Positions 42,108 through 50,597 of a stretch of DNA of 64,000 nucleotides are shown one piece after another; the stretch's first letter is position 1, and every line of letters begins with the position of its first letter. Origin of the DNA: Bryobacterales bacterium (GTDB lineage: Bacteria; Acidobacteriota; Terriglobia; Bryobacterales; Bryobacteraceae); NCBI GenBank assembly GCA_019261985.1, contig JAFAQY010000069.1, forward strand, positions 1 through 64,000. Direction: 5' to 3'. Below the pieces are notes generated by a model. That model made no database searches and was not told where the DNA came from. It saw only the letters and a list, made by a program, of their open reading frames with translations. The position numbers were made by a program, and so were the translations under genes.

Positions 42108-43436
42108 TTATTGCATTTGAACCGGCTGCGCTTGTACGACGGCCGCGATTAGAGCGGTCCAGCGGGGCTTGTCCATAGCGTGTAGAATCTGCCGGGCCCG
42201 GATAAGCGTTTGCGGTGTTCCGCTGAACGGCGTCACCGATCCGCTGGATGAGTAGACCAGCAGTTTTTCGGCGATCGTGCTCCGAAACGCGTCGGGGTAT
42301 TGGAGCAGGACCTGGCGGAGTTCGACGATTCCGTTGAACGGCGTGCCATCCACGAACGCTCCCGAGGCATCGACGGCACCCAACTGGTCCTCCGTGCGCC
42401 AGCGGCCAATCCCATCGAAATTTTCCAGAGCATAGCCGAGTGGAAAGAAGTTGCGATGGCAGTTGACGCAGGGCTGGGCCGGCAGAGTGCGCGTTTGGGG
42501 CGTAATCGGCAACTCCGGTTTTGCCGGCTGCGCGTTAGGAAATGCGCCGGGCGGGCGCGCGCCCAGGAAGTGCATGCGAATCCATATCGCCCGTGTTGCG
42601 GGTGTGGTGTAGCCGGCGTCCACACCGTGTTGATGCCTGGAAGTTGCCATCAGAATGCTCCCCTGACCGAGAAGACCGGCGCGCTCCGGCTTCGATACCT
42701 CAACGCGCCGGAATTGCGGGCCGGTGATGTTGGGGATGCCGTAGTGCCTGGCGAGCTGCTCATTCAAAAACGTGTACTTTGCGGTCCACAATTCGATTGG
42801 ATCGCGGTCGTCGCGCAGTTGACTCAGGAGGAAAAGCTCGGTTTCCTTGGCGAACGAATCGCGCAGGGATGGATCGTAATCGGGGAAATATTTCTTGTCG
42901 GGATCAGCCGCGGCGAGCTTGTCGAGCTGCAGCCAGGGAAAGAAGAAGCGCGCGACGAAGGCTTGGGCACGATCGTCGGCGAGCATGCGCCGGACTTGGC
43001 CCTCAAGAACGGCCGGATCGGTTAGCCGATTGTGCTGCGCATCTTGAAGCAGCTCGTCATCGGGCGTGCTGTTCCATAAAAGTGTTGCGAGGCGGGTAGC
43101 GATCTCCTGGCTGTTGCCACTGGCGGGTGGTTTCCGATCCGCGCCCAGCGCTTGTTCAATGGAGGCGAGCACGTCGCCATAGGTTGCGCGATCGGGGCGC
43201 GGCGAGCCAAAGGGCGGCATGACGCCCGCCTGAAGCTGGCGATACGCTCGTGACCAGAGGTCTGGGTTCGCAGAAATTCGGTCGGCATCGAAGTGGTCGA
43301 GCAATACTCCGGAGGGCGACCGCATGCGGCCGTCATGGCAACCGGAGCAGTATGTCTCGATCACCTTTGGAACGTTCGTCTCCGCGGACAGGCTCGTGAG
43401 AAATAGCAGCGGGAGAAGGTAGCGGCTGGTCATCAT
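42108..43436 (-). CDS. Exported DUF1592/DUF1588/DUF1585-type c-type cytochrome
   Basis: This 442-residue protein has a signal peptide (YLLPLLFLTSLSAE) and two haem-attachment motifs, CSGCH at 30-34 and CVNCH near 335. Between them is the planctomycete-cytochrome set of domains: PWLQLDKLAAADPDKKYFPDY, SLRDSFAKETELFLLSQL, YTFLNEQLARHYGIP, GLLGQGSILMATSRHQHGVD. The block FPLGYALENFDGIGRWR follows the second haem. Start at ATG 43436 chosen for the signal peptide; an upstream ATG at 43490 is possible. Likely an electron carrier for periplasmic oxidations such as those by the PQQ enzymes. Confidence 0.85.
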   Translation of the reverse strand: MMTSRYLLPLLFLTSLSAETNVPKVIETYCSGCHDGRMRSPSGVLLDHFDADRISANPDLWSRAYRQLQAGVMPPFGSPRPDRATYGDVLASIEQALGADRKPPASGNSQEIATRLATLLWNSTPDDELLQDAQHNRLTDPAVLEGQVRRMLADDRAQAFVARFFFPWLQLDKLAAADPDKKYFPDYDPSLRDSFAKETELFLLSQLRDDRDPIELWTAKYTFLNEQLARHYGIPNITGPQFRRVEVSKPERAGLLGQGSILMATSRHQHGVDAGYTTPATRAIWIRMHFLGARPPGAFPNAQPAKPELPITPQTRTLPAQPCVNCHRNFFPLGYALENFDGIGRWRTEDQLGAVDASGAFVDGTPFNGIVELRQVLLQYPDAFRSTIAEKLLVYSSSGSVTPFSGTPQTLIRARQILHAMDKPRWTALIAAVVQAQPVQMQ

Positions 43437-43552
43437 GGCGGTAGTTTGGACGATGGATGACAGGGAGAGCTTCCATAAAAAATACTGCATTTAGAGAAAT
43501 GCCGGAAGGGCTTTCTTGAGATCAAAACATCAGATTCACTACGCTGTGATGT

Positions 43553-43805
43553 ATGAGGACGACGCTTACGCTGGATGATGATGTTGCCGCGCTCCTCCAT
43601 CAAGTTCATAAAGAGCGGAAAGGCTCTTTTAAAGACGTAATCAACGCCGCTCTGCGCGCGGGCCTGGTCGCCATGAGCAGGCCTCCCCAGGCCCGGAAAC
43701 CATTTCGCACGCACCAAGACGCTCATCGCGGGGCCGCGATTGCCGGCAAATATCGACGACACCGCTGAGGTTCTTTCGCTGATCGAGGGTGAGGACTACA
43801 AGTGA
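43553..43805 (+). pseudogene. VapB-type antitoxin gene with frameshift
   Basis: The N-terminus MRTTLTLDDDVAALL and KGSFKDVINAALRAGL are typical of VapB antitoxins. After RKPFRTH the frame is lost and ends at 43768, but the expected C-terminus (ANIDDTAEVLSLIEGEDYK) is present one frame further and ends at 43805, overlapping the start of the toxin remnant. One extra base near 43707-43715 would explain it. Confidence 0.75.
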
Positions 43806-44233
43806 TCCTCGATGACGCGAATTTGCTGATTTATTCTTCAACGGCTTGCCCCGAACGGGAGAAAGCTAGAGATTGGCTTGAGCGCCAGTTCAACGAAAGC
43901 GTTCGTGCCGGGATCCCTTGGCCTACGTTACGGCCTATTTGCGCATCATTACCAACGTCCGTGTGTATGGCAATGGCGCGGCGACTCTCGCCAGAGCGTG
44001 GGCACAAGTCGAAGCCTAGCTTTCCGTGCCCAACGTTTGGATTCCGGCGCCCGCGGAGAATCACCCGGCTATTTCAAACGCATGCTCGCGGCCGCGGGCG
44101 CGAGTAAACATGTCCCCGACGCGCACCTCGCGCTTTAGGAATCGAACACGGTCCTTTGCTCTGCTCCACAGATGGAGATTTCGCGCGGTATCCCGGATTG
44201 CGGTGGATAAACCCGCTCGTCTCGCGCATGTGA
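43802..44233 (+). pseudogene. Decayed VapC-type PIN-domain toxin
   Basis: The GTG at 43802 begins VILDDANLLIYSSTACPERE...GIPWPTL, the N-terminus of a PIN-domain RNase. The frame then changes to AYLRIITNVRVYGNG...WAQVEA, followed by a stop where a Trp codon is expected. It changes again to RMLAAAGASKHVPDAHLAL, and once more to IEHGPLLCSTDGDFARYPG and WINPL. Three frame changes and one nonsense codon make this a clear relic. Confidence 0.85.
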
Positions 44234-44236
44234 CCG

Positions 44237-44265
44237 TTCGCCAATCCAACACTGCTGTATATAAT
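44237..44265 (+). promoter_or_regulatory. Candidate promoter of the PQQ alcohol dehydrogenase
   Basis: A perfect TATAAT at 44260-44265 stands 17 bp downstream of a weak TTCGCC. It is about 50 bp before the ATG, and the AGGGGG ribosome binding site follows. Confidence 0.45.
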
Positions 44266-44313
44266 CGTTGGCAGTATCGCGCGCCGCGCGGCGGGTACTG
44301 AACAGGGGGCAAA

Positions 44314-46470
44314 ATGAAAATTCGCTTCATTTTCTCACTCGCGACAGCAACCGGCACCGTGGTGATCTTGTTTGCGCAGCAGCGGCCGGCAGGACCGTAT
44401 ACGCAAGACCAAGCGGCGGCGGGACGGGCAATTTACCAGATTAATTGCGCTTCGTGCCATTCGGCCGACCTCAGCGGACGCGAAGGGCCGCAATTAGCGG
44501 GCGCGAATTTCATGATTCAGTGGGGCGACCGGACTGCAGGCGAATTGATCAAATACCTGCAATCGACGATGCCTCCCGGCGGAGCCGCTCTTCCGGGCGA
44601 TTCGTATCCGAATCTGGCCGCGTTCATTCTGGATGCCAACAGCGCTCGTCCGGGTACGCAGGCGCTTACGGCCGCATCGAACGCAACTATTCGCAGCGTC
44701 GCAGCCGGCCAGCGCGCGGCATATTTGCAGAACGGTGGCGGCCCGGCGCCCGTCGCGGCCGTCGAAAATTCGAAACAAGGCAAGCAGGGAAAACAGGAAA
44801 GGCAGACACCTCGGGGCTTAACGGTTGAGGGCGAGGTGAAAAACTACGTCCCGATAACCGATGCGATGCTGCGCAATCCTGATCCCGCCGACTGGTTGAT
44901 GATCCGCCGCGATTACAAAGCGAACTCATTCAGCCCTTTGAATCAGATTACGCCGCAGAACGTAAATGAGTTACGGCTGATGTGGAGCTGGTCCATGCAG
45001 GATGGCGCTATCCTCGGCAACCAGCCTGCGCCGATCGTCCACAATGGCGTGCTGTATGTGAACAATAACGGCGGCGTATTGCAGGCGTTGGATGCGAAGA
45101 CCGGTGATCTCATTTGGGAGAATCGCTACGGAACTAATCCCGGCTGGCCCGCCATGCGCGGCATTACCATCTATGGCGATAACGTTTACCTCGCGACCAA
45201 TGAAGCGCATCTGATGGCCTTTGACGCCCGCACCGGCAGGGTGGTCTGGGACTCCACTATCGGCGACCGCTCCCAGGGCGGTTACTCCACTACCAGCGGA
45301 CCACTTGCCGTAAACGGCAAGCTGATCCAAGGTCTCGGCGGTTGCGGAACGTATCGCAAGGAAAAATGCTTCATTAGCGCCTATGACGCTAAAACCGGCA
45401 AAGAATTGTGGCGATTTAACACAGTCGCCGTAGACGGCCAACCCGGAGGCGACACCTGGGGCAACCTACCGAACGTGTTTCGCGCGGGCGCGGAAAGCTG
45501 GATCACGGGCAGCTACGATCCAGATTTGAACCTGACCTATTGGGGAACAGCTCAAGCCAAGCCATGGATGCGAGCGAGCCGGGGCTCAGGCAACGGAGCG
45601 ACGCTCTATGCGAACTCGACGCTGGCACTCAACGCGGACACTGGAAAACTCGTTTGGTATTACGATCACGCGCCGGGCGAGACGCTGGATCTGGACGAAG
45701 TCTTCGAGCGCGTGCTGGTGGACGATCAAGGTCAGAACTATGTGTTCAGCTCGGGCAAAACCGGAATCTTATGGAAGCTCGACCGCAAGACAGGAAAGTA
45801 TCTGGGCCATAAAGAAATGGTGTTCCAGAATGTGTACGACTCTTACAATCCCACCACAGGCGAGCCTCATTACCGCAATGACATCGTAGAGCAACGCATC
45901 GGCGAACCGGTGCTGGGATGCCCTTCTACCGAAGGCGGGAAGAACTGGCCTGCGATTTCGTATTATCAGCCTGGTAACCGGCTGATTGTGCCGCTGAGCC
46001 AAAGCTGCCTCGAATTCACCGCGCAGACGGTCGAGAAAGTGGAAGGGTCCGGGGCGGGGGGCGGCGCGCGGCCGCGCTACTTCGAAATGCCGGGGTCGAA
46101 CGGAAACGTCGGCAAGCTCGCGGCCTACGATGTGCGGACCCTCCGCGAGATCTGGAAATACGAGCAGCACGCGCCATTCCTGACGGGAGTGCTGTCGACA
46201 GCCGGCGGCATCGCGTTCGTGGGCGACCTGAATCGCATGTTCCGCGCCTTCGACGCAAATACCGGCCGCGTTCTGTGGGAGTCACGCCTCCCGGCTTCCG
46301 TGCAGGGCTTTCCGCTAACGTTCAGCGTCGGCGGCAAACAATACGTCGCTGTTACAACAGCCAACGGCGGAGGCAGTCCGCGGAATGTGCCGAGGCTAGT
46401 GGCCACGGACGTGCATTATCCGGAGACTGGCAACGCCCTCTACGTCTTCGCGCTACCGGAGAGGAGGTAG
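44314..46470 (+). CDS. PQQ-dependent alcohol dehydrogenase with N-terminal cytochrome c domain
   Basis: This 718-residue protein has a signal peptide ([15 protein letters not shown]) and an N-terminal c-type haem domain with CASCH at 45-49 and Met ligand candidates in STMPPG. A quinoprotein eight-bladed propeller follows: [90 protein letters not shown]. It oxidises an alcohol or aldehyde in the periplasm and passes electrons to its own haem. Usually the haem is C-terminal, so this order is the acidobacterial variant. Confidence 0.9.
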   Translation: MKIRFIFSLATATGTVVILFAQQRPAGPYTQDQAAAGRAIYQINCASCHSADLSGREGPQLAGANFMIQWGDRTAGELIKYLQSTMPPGGAALPGDSYPNLAAFILDANSARPGTQALTAASNATIRSVAAGQRAAYLQNGGGPAPVAAVENSKQGKQGKQERQTPRGLTVEGEVKNYVPITDAMLRNPDPADWLMIRRDYKANSFSPLNQITPQNVNELRLMWSWSMQDGAILGNQPAPIVHNGVLYVNNNGGVLQALDAKTGDLIWENRYGTNPGWPAMRGITIYGDNVYLATNEAHLMAFDARTGRVVWDSTIGDRSQGGYSTTSGPLAVNGKLIQGLGGCGTYRKEKCFISAYDAKTGKELWRFNTVAVDGQPGGDTWGNLPNVFRAGAESWITGSYDPDLNLTYWGTAQAKPWMRASRGSGNGATLYANSTLALNADTGKLVWYYDHAPGETLDLDEVFERVLVDDQGQNYVFSSGKTGILWKLDRKTGKYLGHKEMVFQNVYDSYNPTTGEPHYRNDIVEQRIGEPVLGCPSTEGGKNWPAISYYQPGNRLIVPLSQSCLEFTAQTVEKVEGSGAGGGARPRYFEMPGSNGNVGKLAAYDVRTLREIWKYEQHAPFLTGVLSTAGGIAFVGDLNRMFRAFDANTGRVLWESRLPASVQGFPLTFSVGGKQYVAVTTANGGGSPRNVPRLVATDVHYPETGNALYVFALPERR

Positions 46471-46522
46471 CGCGCTCGGCGTCGCTGGCCGCGCGAATTT
46501 GGCATACTGGTGGGCGCCGATT

Positions 46523-47437
46523 ATGCAAGCTGAGGAATCGCCCGAAACCGGGGGCAATCTGGACGTCGCCCCAGAACTGCATCTGAAAGGCGCCACTGCG
46601 CCAATGATCGTCGCCTATCGGATACCGGGGCATAGGCGGTATCCGGCCATCGTGCCGGCAGCGGCCAACCGTGAATGGATGGACATGGAAACGGGAGGTT
46701 GGGCGAATCGCTGCCTGCCCCTGCGTATTTCGAATCAGGCGGGCTGGTTTCTTCTGAATGACGCCGAATTTGATGTCGCTTGGGCGGGAAAATCGTCATT
46801 GGAGAGTTTAAGAATATTTCCGGCGGATCCCAATAATAGGCCGGCTTTTGCTTCCAGCATGTTCGGGCACGGAATTGTCACGTTTACCGTTCCCTATCTA
46901 TTCCGAACGCCCCCAGGTTATGACCTCATCGTTCGCGGGCCAACCAATATCTTCAAGGATGGCATCAGTCCTTTGGATGGAATTGTGGAATCGGATTGGA
47001 CGCCGTACACGTTTACCATGAACTGGAAATTGACCCGGCGCCTCAAAACCGTCACGTTCAAGCGGGATGAACCATTCTGCATGATCCTCCCGATCCCCAG
47101 ACACGATCTCGGAGCCTTCGAAGGGGAAATTCGCAACCTGCAATCCGCTCCCGAACTACAAAAGGGATACCAGGAGTGGCATGAGCATCGCGTGGCAATC
47201 GTGCGGGAGCAGAAGAGTAAAACACCCGGTGGACCCAGGCGGCCAGTGCAGGGCCACTATATCCGCGGACAAGGCTATTTCGGCGAAAAAGGTGAAGGTC
47301 ATCAAACTAAAGTTTTCACAAAGAATTTTGTCGAAATCGAACCGCCTGTAGAGCTTCCTCCGCATCGCGGGGCCTCTCCAGCATCTACTACACCGACCAA
47401 ACGGCGAGGCTGGCTGCGGCAGTTGTTCCGCTCTTGA
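46523..47437 (+). CDS. DUF6065-like protein
   Basis: This 304-residue protein has no signal peptide. The N-terminal half (IVAYRIPGHRRYPAIVPAAA, GWANRCLPLRISNQAGWFLL) and the middle (FRTPPGYDLIVRGPTN, GIVESDWTPYTFTMNWKLT, FCMILPIPRHDL) look like the DUF6065 family of unknown function; the match is from memory and moderate. The C-terminal tail is Pro/basic-rich. Upstream of the ATG there is no clear ribosome binding site. The place after the PQQ enzyme does not imply a common role. Confidence 0.6.
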   Translation: MQAEESPETGGNLDVAPELHLKGATAPMIVAYRIPGHRRYPAIVPAAANREWMDMETGGWANRCLPLRISNQAGWFLLNDAEFDVAWAGKSSLESLRIFPADPNNRPAFASSMFGHGIVTFTVPYLFRTPPGYDLIVRGPTNIFKDGISPLDGIVESDWTPYTFTMNWKLTRRLKTVTFKRDEPFCMILPIPRHDLGAFEGEIRNLQSAPELQKGYQEWHEHRVAIVREQKSKTPGGPRRPVQGHYIRGQGYFGEKGEGHQTKVFTKNFVEIEPPVELPPHRGASPASTTPTKRRGWLRQLFRS

Positions 47438-47480
47438 GCCGCTGAGTCGTGGAATTCTCCGACCGCTGGGATGTCGCAAA

Positions 47481-47981
47481 TCAACCCGCGCGCCCGCAAA
47501 CCTCATCGGGAAGCTGATGTTCGTCAAACAGCGCTGTCTCCTCAGGAGCCGGTGCTTGAAAAATGTCCATCCATCGGGACAGGTCTTCCCGTTTGACGGG
47601 AGGGCTCTCTCGACCTCGGCGTTGCAATCTTTCGAAAAGAATTTCCGCAGGCGCGGAGACATAGTGCAATTCAACAGCAGCGCCAAGCTCCCGAGCTCCA
47701 AGGCGCAGCGCGTCTCGCTCAGACCTCGCCCATGTGCCCCATTCAATGATGACGGTCGCGCCGAGCGCGAGGAGATCCTGAGCCAGCTTCCACTGCAGCG
47801 CCTCGATCTTCCCGCGCAGATCTTCTCGGCGGAGGTTGATTGAAAGCGCGTCCAACCACTCATCCGGACAAAGGCGAACTGCATGGAGCTTACTCTCAAG
47901 AGCCTTTGCCAGAGTAGTTTTGCCCGAACCCGGCAAGCCGCAGATGATGATCAATCTCGCGGCGGCTTCGGGTCTTTCCAT
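47481..47981 (-). CDS. P-loop AAA_33-type kinase
   Basis: This 166-residue protein has a Walker A motif GLPGSGKTTLAKALE near residues 15-28, the CPDEWLDAL acidic segment and VIIEWGTWARSERDALR as strand 3/Walker B region. The lid is ERLQRRGRES. The family includes polynucleotide, chloramphenicol-phosphotransferase-like and zeta-toxin-like kinases. The substrate is unknown. It is divergent from the MazEF-like pair with 62 bp between. Confidence 0.8.
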   Translation of the reverse strand: MERPEAAARLIIICGLPGSGKTTLAKALESKLHAVRLCPDEWLDALSINLRREDLRGKIEALQWKLAQDLLALGATVIIEWGTWARSERDALRLGARELGAAVELHYVSAPAEILFERLQRRGRESPPVKREDLSRWMDIFQAPAPEETALFDEHQLPDEVCGRAG

Positions 47982-48024
47982 GAAAGGATTATCGCCCCGA
48001 CGTCGCCGGCGTTCAAAGAGGTAA

Positions 48025-48055
48025 GCTGGTAAGGATGTAAGGCATGCTTACCAGC
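48025..48055. promoter_or_regulatory. Inverted repeat over the mazE start, probable autoregulatory operator
   Basis: GCTGGTAAG at 48025-48033 is repeated exactly in inverse at 48047-48055 (CTTACCAGC). A 13-base spacer separates the arms. The ATG of the antitoxin at 48044 lies inside. AbrB/MazE antitoxins bind such palindromes to repress their own operon. Confidence 0.6.
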
Positions 48056-48271
48056 AAGGTGACGAGTAAGGGACAAACCACTCTCCCGCGGGAAATCCGG
48101 GTACGGCTTAACGTAGGGCCAGGGGATCACATCGTGTATCGGAACACCAGCGCGGGCGTGCTGATTCGTAAAGCGCGGCCGTTCGACGCCGCCTGGCACT
48201 CCGGTATTTCGAAGACGTTAGAGGAGGAATGGAACTCGCGCGAGGACGAACAGGATTTTCGTGATCTGTGA
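48044..48271 (+). CDS. MazE/AbrB-type antitoxin
   Basis: This 75-residue protein has a swapped-hairpin AbrB domain: SKVTSKGQTTLPREIRVRL, GPGDHIVYRN. An acidic C-terminal tail (EEEWNSREDEQDFRDL) is expected to block the toxin. It overlaps the toxin gene by 11 bases. Complete and without damage, unlike vapBC. Confidence 0.88.
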   Translation: MLTSKVTSKGQTTLPREIRVRLNVGPGDHIVYRNTSAGVLIRKARPFDAAWHSGISKTLEEEWNSREDEQDFRDL

Positions 48272-48596
48272 AGCGTGGACCATCGTGGTGGTGCCGTTTC
48301 CGTTCAGCGATTCCCCGCACGTGAAATTCCGGCCGGCGGTGGTCCTATCGACTCGCGGGTTCAATCGATGTGGGCTCACCATCATGGCCATGGTGACCTC
48401 CGCGCGTCACTCGAAAATGCCGGGCGATATTCCGATCAAGCCCGGCACAGCCGGGTTGAGCACGGATTGCATCATCCGAATGAAGCTCTTTACGCTGGAC
48501 AACCGGCTGATCCGCGACAAGCTGGGTGTTCTGCCGGAAGAAACAGGCGGGCAATTGGATCGCACGCTCCATTCGATTCTGCACGGGCCGGAGTAA
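48261..48596 (+). CDS. MazF/PemK-type toxin
   Basis: This 111-residue mRNA-interferase-like protein has WTIVVVPFPFSDSPHVKFRPAVVLS with the catalytic Arg, IMAMVTSARHSKMPGDIPI with the catalytic Ser/Thr region and RMKLFTLDNRLI. The GTG start lies inside the antitoxin end. It is the last gene before the mraZ promoter. Confidence 0.87.
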   Translation: MICEAWTIVVVPFPFSDSPHVKFRPAVVLSTRGFNRCGLTIMAMVTSARHSKMPGDIPIKPGTAGLSTDCIIRMKLFTLDNRLIRDKLGVLPEETGGQLDRTLHSILHGPE

Positions 48597-48653
48597 GGGC
48601 TTCCTTATCGCCTGGCGAACAACCGGCGAAGCAAATTCCTGCAAACAAAACTC

Positions 48654-48681
48654 TTGCATTCAACTACATTAGCGTTATAAA
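48654..48681 (+). promoter_or_regulatory. Sigma-70-type promoter of the dcw cluster
   Basis: TTGCAT at 48654-48659 and TATAAA at 48676-48681 are separated by 16 bp. Transcription would begin near 48688, just before the GTGG boxes. The region is markedly AT-richer than its surroundings. Confidence 0.7.
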
Positions 48682-48690
48682 TTTAACTCA

Positions 48691-48720
48691 GTGGCCTAAT
48701 GTGGTCTGAAGTGGACCGTG
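48691..48720 (+). promoter_or_regulatory. MraZ operator: three GTGG boxes at 10-bp spacing
   Basis: GTGG occurs at 48691, 48701 and 48711, exactly one DNA turn apart, between the promoter and the mraZ start. MraZ is known to bind direct repeats with 10-bp period upstream of its own gene, for example TGGGN units in E. coli, so autoregulation is expected here. Confidence 0.75.
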
Positions 48721-49209
48721 ATACCCGAAATCGATCAACTCAACCCCCTGATAGCGGAGCCGCCCCACTCCATAGAGCAGGCTTCCGTCGACGACAAGGG
48801 GCGTTTGAAACTGCCCGCGAAGGTAGTAGAATACCTGTCCGCGATTGGAGTAACCCAAGTTTTCATCACCACGGTCGACTTCCGTCAGGTACGAATATAT
48901 CCGCTGAATGTTTGGAAGAGCAACGAAATTCTTTTCAAGAGCGCGGGCGAGAACTCGGCCGCCGCGGAACGGCTAGCTCGCTTGGCGAAGCATTTCGGAG
49001 GCGACGCCGCGATCGACAACTCGGGGCGGGTGCTGTTGCCGGCAGCACTGCGGACGGAGATGGGGCTCGAAAGGCAGCCGGTGATGGTGGACGTCTACAA
49101 CGGCCGTGTGAACGTCGTCAGCCGCAAGATCCACGACGAGCTTCTACAAGTGGCGCGGGCGAGCGTGGCCGACGATTTGAAGACGCTGGAGAAAATGGGA
49201 TTCAACTAA
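48718..49209 (+). CDS. mraZ: Transcriptional regulator MraZ
   Basis: This 163-residue protein has two AbrB-like MraZ domains: SVDDKGRLKLPAKVVEYL and AAIDNSGRVLLPAALRTEMGL. It forms ring oligomers that bind the repeats upstream and control the division cluster. The GTG start at 48718 overlaps the third GTGG box and has no clear ribosome binding site; the N-terminus is about 15 residues longer than usual, so the start is uncertain. First gene of the dcw cluster. Confidence 0.88.
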   Translation: MIPEIDQLNPLIAEPPHSIEQASVDDKGRLKLPAKVVEYLSAIGVTQVFITTVDFRQVRIYPLNVWKSNEILFKSAGENSAAAERLARLAKHFGGDAAIDNSGRVLLPAALRTEMGLERQPVMVDVYNGRVNVVSRKIHDELLQVARASVADDLKTLEKMGFN

Positions 49210-49227
49210 CCGGGATGGTGAAGAACG

Positions 49228-50091
49228 ATGCAGCACTATCCCGTTATGCTCCGCGAGTGCTTGGAGTACCTGAATATCCGTCCAGACGGCATTTACTGCG
49301 ATGCTACTTGCGGACTGGGCGGCCACTCGGGCGCGATTGCGGCGCGGCTGTCTACGGGCGTGCTGATCGCCTGCGACCGCGACGCGGAGAGCCTGGAACT
49401 CGCGCGCGCGAATACCGCCGGCCTCGGAGAGCGAATCCGTTTTCACCAGGCTTTGTTCTCGCAACTGGCAGAGGCGCTTGCCGCCGAAGGCATATCGCAA
49501 GTGGACGGGCTGCTGGCGGATCTGGGGGTATCGCGGTACCAACTTACGGCGGGAGAGAGGGGATTCTCGCTGATGGCGGACGGTCCGCTGGACATGAGAA
49601 TGTCTCGAGGGCAGCAGCGGACCGCCGCCGAGATAGTGAATTTCGAATCCGAACACGAGCTTGCCCGGCTCATCTACACGCTGGGCGAAGAAAGGAGGAG
49701 CCGGAAGATAGCCAGAGCAATCGTGCGGGGCAGGCCGATTACAACCACCGGTCAGTTGGCCAAGCTGATCGAGGGGGTCGCGCCCCGTGCGGGAAAACTG
49801 CATCCAGCAACGCAAACATTTATGGCGCTGCGCATGGCGGTGAACGACGAGATGGAAGAGCTGGACGCGCTGCTGGAGTGTATTCCGAAGCTGTTGCGCT
49901 CGGGCGGACGCGCGGTTATTGTGACGTTTATGTCGCTGGAGGACCGCAAAGTGAAACAAAGTTTTCAGGCGATGGCGAAAGCCGGGCGGGCGCACTTGCT
50001 GACCCGGCACGTCGTGCGGCCTGCAGAGGAAGAGACGCGGGACAACCCGCCATCGCGAAGCGCGAAGCTTCGCGCGATCGAAGTGCTGTAG
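49228..50091 (+). CDS. rsmH: 16S rRNA m4C1402 methyltransferase RsmH (MraW)
   Basis: This 287-residue SAM-dependent enzyme methylates N4 of C1402 in 16S rRNA. Motifs: HYPVMLRECLEYL, DATCGLGGHSGAIAARL (SAM site), LLADLGVSRYQL, ERGFSLMADGPLDMRMSRG, HPATQTFMALRMAVNDE, and RSAKLRAIE at the end. The length is slightly below the usual 300-310. Follows mraZ as in most bacteria. Confidence 0.95.
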   Translation: MQHYPVMLRECLEYLNIRPDGIYCDATCGLGGHSGAIAARLSTGVLIACDRDAESLELARANTAGLGERIRFHQALFSQLAEALAAEGISQVDGLLADLGVSRYQLTAGERGFSLMADGPLDMRMSRGQQRTAAEIVNFESEHELARLIYTLGEERRSRKIARAIVRGRPITTTGQLAKLIEGVAPRAGKLHPATQTFMALRMAVNDEMEELDALLECIPKLLRSGGRAVIVTFMSLEDRKVKQSFQAMAKAGRAHLLTRHVVRPAEEETRDNPPSRSAKLRAIEVL

Positions 50092-50113
50092 CAAGTCGGA
50101 GGCAATAGGGAAT

Positions 50114-50584
50114 ATGGCAACGCTAGATCATGTCTGGGGCAGGATGGCGGCGGCGCCCAGGGCTGAGCTGAAACAGCCTGTGCGGCGCGCGGATCCACAC
50201 GCGCGTGTGCGCGCGTTCGCCAACGAAGATATCCTTTTTTACGTGAAGCGCATCGACAACAGCGGCGTGGTGCGCCAGGCAGATCCCGGGGCCCGCGCCC
50301 GCTGCATGAAGATGGCCGGATCGGTATTCGCGGCCGCCGTGCTGCTGATCTTCATCCTATTGCCGAGCGCCTACGGCTTGCTGGCGGGTTATCGCATTCA
50401 GTCCCTGAAGCAGGAGAGCGAGCGTCTGGAGGCCGCGCGTGCATCGCTCGAGCTGCAGGAGTCGCAGCTTCTGTCGCCCGCGCGGATGGAAGAACTCGCG
50501 CGCGAGCAGCAGTTTGTCGATCCGGCTCCGCAAAAAGTCGTTTACCTTGAAGACAAGCAAGGTTCGCTGGCGATGAACCAGTAG
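50114..50584 (+). CDS. ftsL: FtsL-like division protein
   Basis: This 156-residue bitopic protein has a cytoplasmic N-terminus of about 68 residues, a TM helix (VFAAAVLLIFILLPSAYGLLAG) and a coiled coil (IQSLKQESERLEAARASLELQE). A short conserved end follows (RMEELAREQQFVDPAPQKVVYL). Assignment rests on position between rsmH and ftsI and on this architecture, since FtsL is poorly conserved. The cytoplasmic part is longer than in E. coli. Confidence 0.8.
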   Translation: MATLDHVWGRMAAAPRAELKQPVRRADPHARVRAFANEDILFYVKRIDNSGVVRQADPGARARCMKMAGSVFAAAVLLIFILLPSAYGLLAGYRIQSLKQESERLEAARASLELQESQLLSPARMEELAREQQFVDPAPQKVVYLEDKQGSLAMNQ

Positions 50585-50597
50585 GAGCCTCCCGCCG

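Noticed and set aside
48699-50108. Long frame overlapping mraZ and rsmH
   Set aside because: Arg/Gly-rich translation typical of a shadow frame; both true genes in other frames are certain.
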